Source of the DNA: Ostrinia nubilalis | Taxonomy: Eukaryota > Arthropoda > Insecta > Lepidoptera > Crambidae | NCBI RefSeq assembly: GCF_963855985.1 | Contig: NC_087110.1 | Coordinates: forward strand, 6,749,001 to 6,813,000 | Direction of reading: 5' to 3' | Length of the DNA: 64,000 nt | In this document: positions 20,707 to 31,296 of the stretch, one piece after another | Layout: each line of letters begins with the position of its first letter | Numbering within the stretch: position 1 is the first letter of the stretch | Notes under the pieces: generated by a model | What the model was told of the DNA's origin: nothing | The model's database searches: none | Seen by the model: the letters and a program-made list of their open reading frames with translations, nothing else | Translations under genes and position numbers: made by a program

Positions 20707-20868
20707 GTATGTCTCGTTTTTTTTAAAAACATTATTAGTAATTACACAAATTACTAATAGTCCCGTTAGCCCCTCGTACTAAACTAAATGCTTGTATCAC
20801 GAGTCCGCGTTCCCCGGATAACGAGTCGGCCAGTCCGACCCCTTCACCGTTCGGCTATCGTGGCTTCT
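20707..20868 (-). mobile_element. tRNA-headed SINE (family A)
   Basis: Read on the minus strand it starts GCCACGATAGCCGAACGGTG (A-box region), GGGGTCGGACTGGCCGACTC, continues through TTAGTACGAGGGGCTAACGG and ends in a poly-A stretch. The B-box region is deleted or decayed relative to the copy at 2975. Confidence 0.7.
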
Positions 20869-20879
20869 GCCACGTGCTC

Positions 20880-20945
20880 GCTGTGCTTCTTGGCATATAG
20901 GCCTCCTCCAGCTCTTTCCACTGAACTCTATCCTCCGCTTCTCTA
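20880..20945 (-). repeat. Scrap of a third RTE-like family
   Basis: The minus strand encodes EDRVQWKELEEAYMP, the C-terminal signature of another RTE-type polyprotein family, different from the two common ones here. It sits directly against the SINE head. Confidence 0.55.
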
Positions 20946-22006
20946 ATATCGAAAGCGAAATACCACACCATTAAAATAATTCACTAATCTGAGACCGAAC
21001 TCGTTTAAGACTAGAACTATTTCCGAAAGGTACAAAAGGCCTGAATCGCTGACGATAAACCAACAAACATGCGATCTAAGTGAAAGTGAACGCTCCCTTC
21101 AAACGATTGGTAGTGATGGGAAATAGACGACAAAAAAGATTGTGTATTTAATTTGGGCCTTTTTGAATCATCCCAAATAATAAAGAATTTTAAACAATTA
21201 AAAGTAGTGTGTGAGTCAGACGACAAGCCTCATGGTGTTGGCATCAGACTGCTTAGTCAAGTTTCGAAGAAAAGTTCGATCCCTGTTGACCAACGGGATT
21301 AGTAGTTAATCCTTCCCTAAAACTTAAAGAATGTGACTACATAGAATTCCTACATAAAGTATTTACTCTTGTCCTAAATTCGAAGTCTAAGTTGCAGACA
21401 TAAATAGTTTTTTCTTTCTGTTTTCACTGGCATCTGAGTAATGTTAATAGTAAGTGTAGATGAAAATGTATTAAACAATTTAGTTTGAATTTTTCACATA
21501 AGACAAATCGGATCATCATTAAGTAAACGAATCCTTATAATTTATGTTTTTCTTACTGTCAATCTCTTAACTGTTTGGTAATAAGAATCGACAATTCCAT
21601 CCCATCCCTACCACCCCGTAACAGACAACCGATTGCTCGACTAGTCACGATTTGTCCCGGCTCCATTTGCTAACGAAAAGGGGCGGTGGGATAAATTGTT
21701 CGAGTTATCTGAGCCGTTTTTGCATGTATTGACTGTTTTCACCTAGGGCCTTTTTTTATTTAATGTTAGTCTCTTTTATTACTAACAGCGATTGTTTATG
21801 TACCGAGAAAATTACATTTTCGATTAATTGTAACCTGTATAAAGGTAATAGGACTTCCATAAAAATTTTACAATTTTCAGTTACCTTCTGTATTCCAACC
21901 ATTAGTCTGATATTTTCCATCAAGTAAATTGCCGACAAAGAGGTTCCACAGCTAGAAATAAAAAAAAATATGTCATTGTTTTGTCTCCAACATTTTAATG
22001 ATTTCA
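20946..22006. other. Mostly featureless; possible tRNA-like SINE scrap
   Basis: At about 21222-21330 GCCTCATGGTGTTGGCATC and AAGTTCGATCCC are spaced like the A and B boxes of a tRNA-derived SINE, but the match is weak. About 21590-21740 is less AT-rich and unassigned. Confidence 0.35.
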
Positions 22007-22269
22007 GGCTGGGTTGCACCATCTTACTTTTACTATCACAAACGTCAAAAATCTGTCAAACTCCATACATAAAACACCGGTTATAGGTAAAATATAGCTA
22101 TGGTTAAAGTTAGGTGGTGAAATTAAGCCTAAGAAAATACTAAAGCTTAAGGCTGAGTTGCACCAGCTAACTTTAACAGTAACTATGACAATAACCGGTG
22201 TGTTTTGTATGGAGTTTGACATATTTTTGACGTTTATCAAAGTTAAAGAAAGATGGTGCAACCCAGCCT
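22007..22269. mobile_element. Two MITE copies in inverted orientation
   Basis: Each half is a MITE of about 120 bp starting GGCTGGGTTGCACCATCTT and containing TGTCAAACTCCATACA and AACACCGGTTAT. The inner ends are GTTAAAGTTAGGTGG and GGCTGAGTTGCACCAGC. Copy one is plus (22007-22122), copy two is minus (about 22151-22269). No ORF. The pair makes a large imperfect palindrome. Confidence 0.7.
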
Positions 22270-22467
22270 ATTGCTATTATTAAAACATTGCCTTTACGAG
22301 CCTCTATTCCATAGAGTCTAGACAGCTCTAATTTTATTGTGACATTTCATTAATTTTAGACGATAAGTATACTCTCTAATTTGAGGTGATCTGTCATTTA
22401 GACCGTAAGATTAATCCTGTCGTTCATGCCCGCTAAAGAAGCAACTCCAGGTAAAAAAATATACTTA

Positions 22468-22532
22468 AGGACAAAAAACAGGCCACCTAAATAAATTAGT
22501 TTCAAGAAGCGGGGTGGCCTAATTTTTTGTCC
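22468..22532. repeat. Short hairpin element
   Basis: GGACAAAAAACAGGCCACC and its near reverse complement GGTGGCCTAATTTTTTGTCC flank a 22-bp loop. It may be a small MITE. Confidence 0.5.
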
Positions 22533-22807
22533 ACTAATGTACTTAATGTTACCTTCTCTCGGAGTTTTATTAATGGATTTATGCCAAAGTCTAGTCTAAT
22601 CTAGTTCTAGACTTAGTTTGTGATAGATCTTTGGTAAATACGACCTTGAAAGTTGTACCTACTGAAACAAACAAAATGATTGATGATTTATGGGTACTCT
22701 GGAGTAGGTGAAATGTAAACAAGAGATCTCTCTGAAAAATGGTTTATCGACTGTTATATTCTTTTTTATACACTTTTGTTTTATGAGATACTTATCATTA
22801 TTATTGC

Positions 22808-22880
22808 ACTGTAAGGTGGACAGATGACCTCATAAAGGTTGCAGAAAGCCGCTGACTGCAGGCCGCTGCCAACTGGCCAC
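22808..22880 (+). repeat. RTE-type LINE 3' fragment, degenerate
   Basis: AAGGTGGACAGATGACCTCA, AAGGTTGCAG and GCAGGCCGCTGCCAA match the WTDDIVKVAG and QAATN stretches on the plus strand. Both ends are lost. Confidence 0.55.
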
Positions 22881-23006
22881 TCAGGAACTACTGGTATTGA
22901 AAGTTATTTTAATGTATACTCAATCAAGTGCATTCTTTACCCGTCTAGGTCTGTTAATTATTTTGGAATCGATTAATAAATAAACAATATATTTGAAAAA
23001 TTAATA

Positions 23007-23519
23007 CACTCAACATCAAATAAATCGCACCTTCCGCGAACTTTAAAGATTTTCTTCTGATACATTCATGGTGCCCCGACAATATTGATGTTATTTGAAA
23101 GCCCAAATAAATACACTTAAAGAAAAACACATTTAATTTTTGTATAAGCAATTAGCAGGTACCATAAATGTGACTTGAAAATAGGTCTCACTTGGGGCTA
23201 TCTATGGGACCAAGTAGACCAATTTTTGTGGTTATACAAACAAATAATGATCTCACGTGTCCTCTTTAACAGATGGATAGTAATTAATCCCAATTTAACA
23301 GTTTTATAGCCATAAAAGTTGGTTCAAGCGTAACTACCTATTTTTTGAAGAAGTGAATCTGGATCCTTCTAAAGACACATTTTTGGGGTAAAAGCCTTTC
23401 CTTTAATGAAATGAAGGTTAGAACTAGGTTTTTCAATGGTGCCAATATTGGTGGGAAGTGGGGGTGCATACGTTTGAAAGTGCTTGTCGCGGGAGGTGCG
23501 ATTTATTTGCTGTCGAGTG
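23007..23519. mobile_element. Inverted-repeat element (513 bp) with TA flanks
   Basis: The left end CACTCAACATCAAATAAATC continues into GCACCTTCCGCGA. The right end TCGCGGGAGGTGCG and ATTTATTTGCTGTCGAGTG mirrors it over about 34 bp. The dinucleotide TA is on both sides, as for Tc1/mariner-type MITEs. No transposase ORF is seen. Confidence 0.65.
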
Positions 23520-23737
23520 TACCTATATGGAAATCTATCCAGAAAATAATATTTACGGTATGGCCTTACTAGAAAATCACATTAGGGTATATTTAGGCTT
23601 TCGCACAAAACCACGAGAATATGAGAGCTGTCCAGTTGTCCATCAATATTCGGCTAATAATAAAGGCTCCTTATGGGCAAAATTAATATTTAATTCCACT
23701 ATTTGTAAGTACTATGTGTTTTAATATTTATAACAAA

Positions 23738-23932
23738 TCTATAAAAGCGAAAGGTCACTGACTCACTCACTCACTCATCACGAAATCTCTGAGATTACAA
23801 GTGCTAATAGTCTCAAATTTTGAATGGGGGTTCCTTTTAGAACGTAGGTGTTCACTAAGACGGGATTTTGCAAAATTCAATCCCCAAGGGGGTAAACGGT
23901 ACCACGCGCACGAAGTCACGGGAGGCTGCTAG
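23738..23932 (+). mobile_element. Helitron of a different subtype
   Basis: Starts TCTATAAAAGCGAAAGG after an A, carries (CTCA)n instead of (AGAC)n, then ATCACGAAATCTCTGAG and GGGGGTTCCTTTTAGAACG. It ends with a hairpin-like CGCGCACGAAGTCACGGG and CTAG before a T. A decayed relative lies at 42571-42735. Confidence 0.7.
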
Positions 23933-24468
23933 TAGTTCTATACAACTAAAGAAGTTTTGTTTGACTGACTTGATTTCGCATTTCAAATGCAATGCCAACT
24001 TCCGAGCAGCGATAAACTGTCTGTTATCGCGGCCATTTTGTGTGCTCCTCGCTCAAAATGGCGGAGGCACGTGACGCCGAATACGGTCGCCTAATGTACT
24101 GCCGATAGTTGTTTGTATTTAAATGCAGACGTGTTTGTAGAGAAAGTGCCCCGTTTTGTAGAGCCTAACGATTGGGTACTGGAGGGTGATTTAATGTGGG
24201 AGAAGTTTGTATCGCTGCTAATGTTTCTAGTTATTGGGGTAACGTAGCGGTTCGTTTAGAGTTCAAAGAATAGAATTGTAAATTACGTTAGGTTGTAAGA
24301 CTTTCTAGGCGATCCTAGCTTAATGTTTTCCTTCTCTTTCTCTATCATTCATTCTCTTTCCATTCTGTAATGAGTCGTTAAGACTTGTTACCGCTTAATA
24401 TGTTCTTTGAAAGTTGAATTTATATTTTCATTTGACTAAAAATTTTAGTAACATTTGAAGCCTCATTT
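23933..24468. other. No recognisable feature
   Basis: Moderately AT-rich; no ORF or repeat recognised. Confidence 0.3.
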
Positions 24469-25034
24469 TTATCTTATTTCATCATCATCATCATCATTTC
24501 AGCCACAGGACATTCACTGCTGAACGTATGCCTCCCCCAATGGGGTGCCCTCTCAGACGCATAACATTTTTCATCATAATTTAGTTTGGCATAACAGTAT
24601 TTGCATAAAGTTTTTTCGCATAAACTTTGATATGCATAGTTTTCTAAATGCATAATGATTTCTTAGGCATAATAATAACTTTCTCTAATTTTCAATACAA
24701 TAATTTAAATAATCATAAATGTAAAGAACATAATTTTTATATACATAAAGTTTGTTTTTAATAAAATACTATAAACATAATTTTATTATTTATAACATTT
24801 AAAGTCATAAATATTGTCTATAAGAGCAACCAACATTGAAGAGTAAATAATTATATATTTGTGATGTTGCGAACGAGCCTCCTTCCACTTTTATATTCTT
24901 TCGGCCTATAGATTTGCAAAAACTAAATTCTCTGTATCATTGTCATTTTTGTTCTTAATTTTTGACCTGTCTCTAAGAAAACTTAAGCTCGTAAAAATAC
25001 ATTCTGTTTGATCTCGAATCCCTCTTATCTATTA

Positions 25035-25215
25035 CTAGCTTTCCGCCCGCGGCTTTGCCCGCGTGGAATTTTGTCTGTCACAGAAAAACTTTATCGCGCG
25101 CGTCCCTGTTTCAAAAACCGGGATAAAAACTATCCTATGTTCTTTCCCGGGACTCAAACTATCTCTATGCCAAATTTCATCAAAATCGGTTGCGAGGTTT
25201 AAGCGGGAAAGCGTA

Positions 25216-25260
<45 letters not shown>

Positions 25261-25291
25261 GTTACTTTCGCATTTATAATATTAGTTGGGA
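25035..25291 (-). mobile_element. Non-autonomous Helitron, full length (257 bp)
   Basis: Minus strand: A-flanked TCCCAACTAATATTATAAAT start, (GTCT)n of about ten units, and the hairpin GCGGGCAAAGCCGCGGGC with CTAG at the end before a T. Almost identical by eye to the copy at 33345-33581, including GTTGCGAGGTTTAAGCGGGA, so both are recent. Confidence 0.9.
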
Positions 25292-25419
25292 TAACGCACA
25301 TATTATACAGTCCACATTTCTTTTACAACATTAAGCTTGCCTGATCTGATATTATGTTGATCCCGACTGGCCGTGGTCTCTTCCACGTGGTACTAGTCTG
25401 CCCTATACTAGAGTGTAAT

Positions 25420-25620
25420 TTAAAAGCCGGAGGCGCGGAGGGAGTGCGGTCCTCCCTCGCTGTAACGTATATCCGGCAGCCGTGCGAGCTGGAGCGGCTG
25501 AGGCTGGTCGCCGAAGGCGACCAGCAAGCCGAAGCTGCGGAAGCGAGCATGGCATGCCGGGTATATGTTACGCCAGAGCGGAAGGACCGCACTTCCCGCA
25601 GCGCCGGAGATAAGGCAATC
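25420..25620. repeat. GC-rich block of unknown origin
   Basis: This 200-bp block has far higher GC than its surroundings. It contains the perfect palindrome GGTCGCCGAAGGCGACC (25507-25523) and two diverged blocks of a shared motif (GGAGTGCGGTCC near 25440, GAAGGACCGCAC near 25579). It runs straight into the (TTGC)n array. It may be the 3' end of an unrecognised retroelement whose tail is the array. Long open frames across it are a composition effect. Confidence 0.5.
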
Positions 25621-25621
25621 C

Positions 25622-25895
25622 TAATGCTTGCTTGCATGCTTGCTTGCTTGCTTGCATGCATGATTCTTTGCTGCTTGCTTGCATGCTTGCTTGCTGCTTG
25701 CTTGCATGCTTGCGTGCTTGCTGCTTGATTGCATGCTTGATTGCATGCTTGCTGCTTGCTTGCATGCTTGCTTGCTGCTTGCTTGCTGCTTGCTTGCTGC
25801 TTGCTTGCAGGCTTGCTTGTTTGCATCCTTGCTTGCATGCATGCTTACATGCTTCCTTGCAGCTTGCTTGCATGCTTGCTGTTTGATTGCATGCT
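25622..25895. repeat. Compound (TTGC)n/(ATGC) microsatellite
   Basis: About 270 bp built from TTGC, ATGC and TGC units (for example GCTTGCTTGCATGCTTGC). It is open in several frames on both strands, which produces spurious Cys/Leu- and Ala/Ser/Lys-rich frames that are not genes. Confidence 0.9.
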
Positions 25896-26281
25896 TGCTT
25901 GTCTATTTATATTTGTTTACTTATATTTTATATGTATAACATTTTTATATTTCATATTTGTTAAAATTATAGTATTTTGTATATTATGAATAGTAATATT
26001 TATGGCATTGGTTTAGATGCCAATAAATGTTATGCCTAGAAATCGTTATTAAAAAAACAAGAATACAGAAAAAATATATACTAAAATATTATTATAATAA
26101 AAGTGGTTATGGCAAAAAAATATATGCCTTATGATTTATTCTGTATGAACGTTATGCGAAATGATGAGTATGCCAAAAAACTTTATGCACTCTTAAATTA
26201 TGACAATATTTTTTATGCAACCGAATATGGACCCCCCCCAATGATGTCCACATCGCCCGGTTGGTAGCGGTTATCTTATTT

Positions 26282-28789
26282 ATTATTTTTAATAGCTTTG
26301 TATTGCAATAAAAATTCAGGTAGATATAGCATGACGGCAAAACAAAATCGCTCTTATTTCTCAGAAATAAAGAACGGTCAAGGTGTCGTTAAGTACATTC
26401 TACCTATGAAATCTATTTAATAAATATTTCCCAAAGAGGCGTTATAATCGTTTGCAATCGACGTCGAAATCAAGAAAAGCTTGTGAACAGAATAGAATTA
26501 ATCTCTACGTGAAAAACATTAAGTGCTTTTATTCCCTTATTCTTCTGAACGAATGAAAAGGCCAATGCTAACCCGTTTGAAGGCATCAAATTTCAATTTG
26601 AAAGGAGGATTTTTCACAAGCGTATTCTTTGCGTCTATCAAAATACCATCAGCAAGAAATACTGGAACAGTATAAAGGACGTGACGTGAAAACGTATAAC
26701 GAATTTGGTCCGCACTGATTCCTCCGAAGAATCAGTATTTCAAATTGGCAAGGTTGAGGTAACCCTATTGAGAATTCGACGTTTTGTAGGCTTTTGCAAT
26801 GGGATAGCTTTTTCTTATGTAAATTAAATAGGAAACGATTGACGCGCGTATCCTAATGCTCAACATGTTGTGCAATGTTGCGCAACACTGCGTAACATAA
26901 AGCCACTCAGTCATCAGTCACACCTTAGACATTTTGCGTTGCGAGTCAGTTTATAGCCTAGTGGATAAAATATGTAAACGTAAAATTGTGAACTCCGGCA
27001 GTTGAAAATTTAACGCGTGAGATTGTAAACTACGAGTAAAAGTGCGTTAAGTTAACTTAGATTGTAATCTAACTAGACAGTCAGATTATGATCTGACAGA
27101 ATTAACAATTTTATGGTGACAGATACACATAATGATCATTATTCTGTTTTATTCTGTTTATGTTGTAGGACTACAAATTCTTATGTACTAGGTAACGATA
27201 AAATTAATTAATTACAATTATGCTAAGAAATCCTCTCCTCAAAAATTTAGGACAGAAAAAAGTTTTGGGGCAATCGCATTCACTGTTTCTTTTTTCACTT
27301 TAATCATTAGCCCAATCTACTTGTCCAAAACACCAAAACTTGACAAACTTAATGTGCTTAATCTTTCTTCCCAACAATGTAACATAAATAAAGTGCTGGC
27401 AACCCAGATGTGTCTGAAACTTTTTCCCGTGATGACGGGAAATTAACGTTGCAACCGTCTTTCCCAACTTATGCAAGAAGAAATTCCCTGGATTATCCTT
27501 ATAACGACACCTGTTTTCTTTGGCCGTATCCCTCAAGGAATAAAGGCGAGAATTAAAATAATCACGGTCTACCTGAAGTTGGAAGGCACGCAATGTTTGT
27601 AAAGTAGGCAACAGCTTAACATTTGTTTAATATAGACAAAGTGATATTGTTTCAGAGCATAATGACGACCCTAACGTCTTGAAGTTAATTGCACGGCACA
27701 GTTTACATAGGTACAGTAAGTCTCTTTTATCCGGCTCGAAGGACCATTTTTTTATAAAAACTTTGATGACTCTACGGTACATAGTCATACTTGTAGATTT
27801 TGGGTTCGGTTTCAATGTAAGAACCACAAGCGGTTTAGATAACAGATTGTAGATGAAGCGGAATCATATTTCCAAATCAATATAAATCTCATAGCAGACT
27901 TATTAACTCGGAAAGGGATCAGCACCGTATAACCTCGAGGCGGTCAGTATTCTGTGTATGAAACTAAACGCCTCGCCTCGCGATTGACAAGCGCGCGAAA
28001 GACGATGACAGCTCGCGAAAGACGATGACAGCTCGCAAAAGGCGATACGGTGTTCCCCCCTTTCAGAGTTGATAAGAGTCTACTATGAGCTAATCATTAT
28101 TTCTCCTAATTCTTTAATAAAGTTTGGTATAACTTTCAGAACTTCACATCATTATTTAACAACTCCTACAGATTTTATTTTGACCTGAGGTTTGATATTC
28201 TGATATAAAAATAATTTTGGTCATTCAAGCAAACGTCCAAAATCTCGTTCCAGATCATCTACAGACATTCAAAACCAAGGCCTTTGGTAAAAAAGTGAAT
28301 ATTAAATTGGATTCCTTCTAAATAACGAAGTTAATCAAGAAGAACAGTTACAATCGGCACAAGGTGGCATAAAAAATAATTGGAAACGCTCCCAGTTCCT
28401 TTTTAACTCGAATTTTCGAAGTATTTCGAAGTTGTTGAAACAAAATAACTATGGACTCGAACTCAATTTAGTTGTGTCCTTCATATTTATTTGATAAGCG
28501 GAGGTACTCAGTCTAATTTTAGGTAGGTACTTGCTTAATAGCTGCCCACATAAGAATGTCATATAATTCTCTGTCATAACCTTCAGGTTAAAAAAAGAAC
28601 CGTTTATTCAATTAATTTTCAAACTGAACTTACTCAGAAAGTAGACAAGTAATTTAAGCTTACTTAGGCATAATATGAACAATAATAAATAATCTCATAG
28701 AAATGTTCAATACTTTTTGAACTTTATACAAACTTCAATAAAAACCAGGAGATCCAATATCCCATCTTAGCTAATCTAACGGTGGGCAA
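26282..28789. other. Unassigned DNA with one short tandem repeat
   Basis: No gene recognised. A 20-bp unit (GACGATGACAGCTCGCGAAA) is repeated about 2.5 times at 27995-28046. A minus-strand open frame at 27300-27611 (103 codons) shows no motif I can name, so I do not call it a gene. Confidence 0.4.
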
Positions 28790-28923
28790 AGAGCCATAGC
28801 ACACGATGCGTTGCGGTGCCGCACCGCGCATCAAGCCCGCCACAGATATTTCTATGTAAAGCTACGTAGCGACACCGCTCCGGCGTCGCATCGCCGTCGC
28901 AACGCATCATGTGCTTTGGCTCT
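28790..28923. mobile_element. MITE-like inverted-repeat element (134 bp)
   Basis: Ends AGAGCCATAGCACACGATGC and GCATCATGTGCTTTGGCTCT mirror each other, and the similarity extends through GTTGCGG. The GC-rich core has no ORF. Confidence 0.65.
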
Positions 28924-29235
28924 AACTAAGAAGCCCGTCGTATCGGCAGTAACAATGGGGATTTTAAAAATAGTCATTTCACGGTAGAGCTCTCCAATTG
29001 CCTATTCGAACTATCGTCTTAAAGAGATCGTTTGGATTGGTGACTGGAAAGTCTAACGATATTGTTTTGGTTCTAGGTGAAGCGAAAATAACTGTAGAAA
29101 TTTTAATTGAAGCAAGTTTTTAGAAGTTTGGAATAAATTGGAAGTTACAGCAACGGACCAATAAATAAGTTCCTAGTTGCGGCAATTAAAATTTGTTTAG
29201 AAGTTGCTTATGGTAACTTTTTTAATATTCTCAAC

Positions 29236-29340
29236 AACCAAGAAGCTCTTTGTCTACATCTCATTTGATGGAAAGTGATGATCAGGAAAAAGGTCAAAGC
29301 GTGGTTAATTCTTAAATTGCAAAGGATCCGACTATCTTGC
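29236..29340 (-). repeat. Decayed SINE (family B) 3' portion
   Basis: CAAGAAGCTCTTTGTCTAC, ATCTCATTTGATGG and GATGATCAGG are diverged minus-strand matches to the 3' half of the SINE at 50676-51006. Confidence 0.5.
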
Positions 29341-29363
29341 ATCAATCAGTTGTTTATTTTTTA

Positions 29364-29560
29364 TTCACAACGAGGAAGCTCTTGGCCTGTATCTCACCTG
29401 ATGGTAAGTTAATCAGGCCGAAGGTGAAAGCGAGCTTCACCCGGAATCCTCAACCACGGAAGAACTGGCTATCTTACCTCTAACTGCCGGAACACAACAA
29501 TGCTGTAACATTGTTCTTATGGTGTCAGACTTAGGTAAAATGATGGTAGCTAGCCAATAA
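29364..29560 (-). mobile_element. tRNA-derived SINE (family B), body without head
   Basis: Minus-strand match to the 50676-51006 SINE body: GAGGAAGCTCTTGGCCTG, TCACCTGATGGTAAG, CTATCTTACCTCTAACTGCC and GGAACACAACAATGCTG. It ends near GATGGTAGCTAGCC, before the tRNA-like head, so it is 5'-truncated. Confidence 0.75.
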
Positions 29561-29816
29561 TTATCTATCATAGCCACATATATTTAAGCTAACTCTTTTT
29601 TATAATACGAACAGCTGGGGACCGGAATTCGACCACTTCTGCTTTCCCGAACACTATAATCCGGGCCTCTTCAAGGACTCTCTTCTTCTTCTTGCATCAC
29701 ACTTAACATCAAGTGTGACTTCAGTCAAATACCAGCATTATGCTGCATAAAAAATATTGATTACTATTTGTCCATTATTGGCATCATCATCATCAGGTCA
29801 ATTCAAGTCAAGTAGC

Positions 29817-29990
29817 AACGTGGCTATAGCTGTCTGTCTGTCCGACTCGTGATCCGGGGAACGCGGGTTCGGTCTCCGCCGCTGCTCGTCTATTGTGGTG
29901 AGCTTCCTCGTGACACAAGCATAATTTAGCTTAGTACGAGGGGCTAACGGGAGTATTAGTAATTTGTGCAATAGCACAAACAATCTTTAA
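29817..29990 (+). mobile_element. tRNA-headed SINE (family A)
   Basis: The B-box region is GGGTTCGGTCTCC (one difference from consensus), then CTATTGTGGTGAGC, the AAGCATAATTTAGC block and CTAACGGGAGTATTAG. The A-box region is replaced by a CTGTCTGTCTG run. It ends near AATAGCACAAAC. Confidence 0.65.
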
Positions 29991-30972
29991 AAAATTGTCT
30001 CCACTGCAGGAAAATGACTGTATGGTTTGTAGGGCCATACATTTATCTAAGTAGAGTTGAAGTTAGTTGAAGTAGAGTTGAAGAGCACGTCGCGAAGAAA
30101 AGATCTCCAAAGTTTAAAGTTTATATTGTAGTAAAATACTGACAGAGTTATCGTGGCAAATCTTTTCTTGAGTAGTAGTGTTACGTGGGATGGTTGTTGA
30201 CGTACTAAGTTATAATAATGAAAAATACTTAAAATAGTAACTAACGCGCGTCCAAAAAGTGGGACGCAAACGTAAGCGTAAAAGTAAGTGCAATGTACGA
30301 TGGTTTGCCCGTACAATGACCATCCCTAATTTACCAGAGGCAAATGAAGAAATTGGCCACCCTGGCCAGATGGGCTGCTGAGGCCTGATTTTCCCATATT
30401 ATTATTCTCCCTTTAGGTGATGGTTCGCGTCGCGACAGATACAAGCGACTAGACAGGAGGCCGCAACCGTTACCTGACCAAGGTTTTTGTCTCTTGTCTT
30501 TGTTTCAATACTCAATACTTTATTGCATTTCACACTGTAGATTTATAAGGTCTTCGCTCGAGAACTAACGCTTATTTAAGTATTATCTAAAGTCAGTAAC
30601 GGTCGTAGTCTCCTCGTTCTCTTGTCTCTGTCTCGCACCTCTAGTCACTCCTTACAAAATATCTACTAGCTCGCAAACAGCTATCCAAAGGCGTCCAAAC
30701 GAAGCACAAGTGTTTACTAACTCAGTCACGGACGCTATCGAAGCGCCTCTGATTTGGAGCAGTTCCGATGCGCCCAGAAGATCTCTTTAATGAACGGCTG
30801 AAACATAGGTTTGAGCCAAAGACAATGGAACGACGAATTTCTGACGAAACTATCAATTTAAGTGATATTTATTTTGTTGAACATCAAAATATAAAAAGCG
30901 CATTGAATGTTTGTTACTCTGTTTCGCAAAACCCATTGAACGGATTTTAATAAAACTATTAGGTACATTCTA
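29991..30972. other. No gene; LINE-tail scrap
   Basis: At 30504-30560 TCAATACTCAATACTTTATTG resembles, on the minus strand, a LINE 3' end (CAATAAAG then TATTGAG units); a similar sequence lies at 38683. 30895-30970 resembles a Helitron body. Otherwise unassigned. Confidence 0.35.
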
Positions 30973-31294
30973 CATGGTGTTAGGTAAATGGGTAAATGAG
31001 CCGACACTAGCCCATGTTAACATGGGCATAAAAATGGTATGGTGAAGTCAGAAAATTGATATCTTCATTTCTCTACAGATTTATTATAAGTATAGATAAA
31101 CAGATTGTTTCTTCATTTTAATTACATAATATTTAAATTTTCATACAAATCAGATTTTGTAAAATTTATTTTGTATGAAAATTTAAACAAATAAAAACAT
31201 GATATCAAATTTCTGACTTCACCCGACCATTTATAATATGCCCATGTTAACATGGGCTGGTGTCGGCTCATATACCCATTTACCTAACACCCTG
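30973..31294. mobile_element. TA-flanked MITE (322 bp) with about 100-bp inverted ends
   Basis: Left end CATGGTGTTAGGTAAATGGG, right end CCCATTTACCTAACACCCTG. The mirror symmetry continues through GAGCCGACA, GCCCATGTTAACATGGGC (itself palindromic) and GTGAAGTCAGAAA. TA is on both sides (30971-30972, 31295-31296). No ORF. The arrangement fits a Tc1/mariner-type MITE. Confidence 0.8.
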
Positions 31295-31296
31295 TA

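Larger units (their letters stand above)
24543..26234. mobile_element. Non-autonomous DNA transposon (1.69 kb) with GCATAA subterminal arrays
   Basis: Flanked by a 9-bp duplication, CCCCCAATG at 24534-24542 and 26235-26243, inside the RTE copy. Its ends are inverted: GGGTGCCCTCTC then GCATAAC at left, GTTGCAT then GGACCC at right, with both ends reaching ATCATAATTTA-like or TCATAATTTA. The hexamer GCATAA or its complement TTATGC occurs repeatedly within about 150 bp of each end. There is no transposase ORF. A 9-bp duplication fits Mutator-like elements, but the class is not established. The interior holds a Helitron and a (TTGC)n block. Confidence 0.75.
24480..26270 (-). repeat. RTE-type LINE 3' fragment split by a 1.7-kb insertion
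   Basis: The copy is in two pieces, 24480-24542 and 26244-26270, which together give the usual signature from the (CAT)n run to GGTTGGTAGCGG. The outer flanks carry a perfect 11-bp duplication, TTATCTTATTT at 24469-24479 and 26271-26281. This proves that the two pieces belong to one insertion and that the material between came later. Confidence 0.85.

Noticed and set aside
25323..25989. Several overlapping long frames rich in Cys/Leu or Ala/Ser/Lys/Gln on both strands
   Set aside because: They are products of the (TTGC)n/(ATGC) microsatellite, which lacks stops in many frames; no real protein.
27300..27611. 103-codon minus-strand frame
   Set aside because: No recognisable domain, no splice or start context that convinces, and length is within chance for a 64-kb window.
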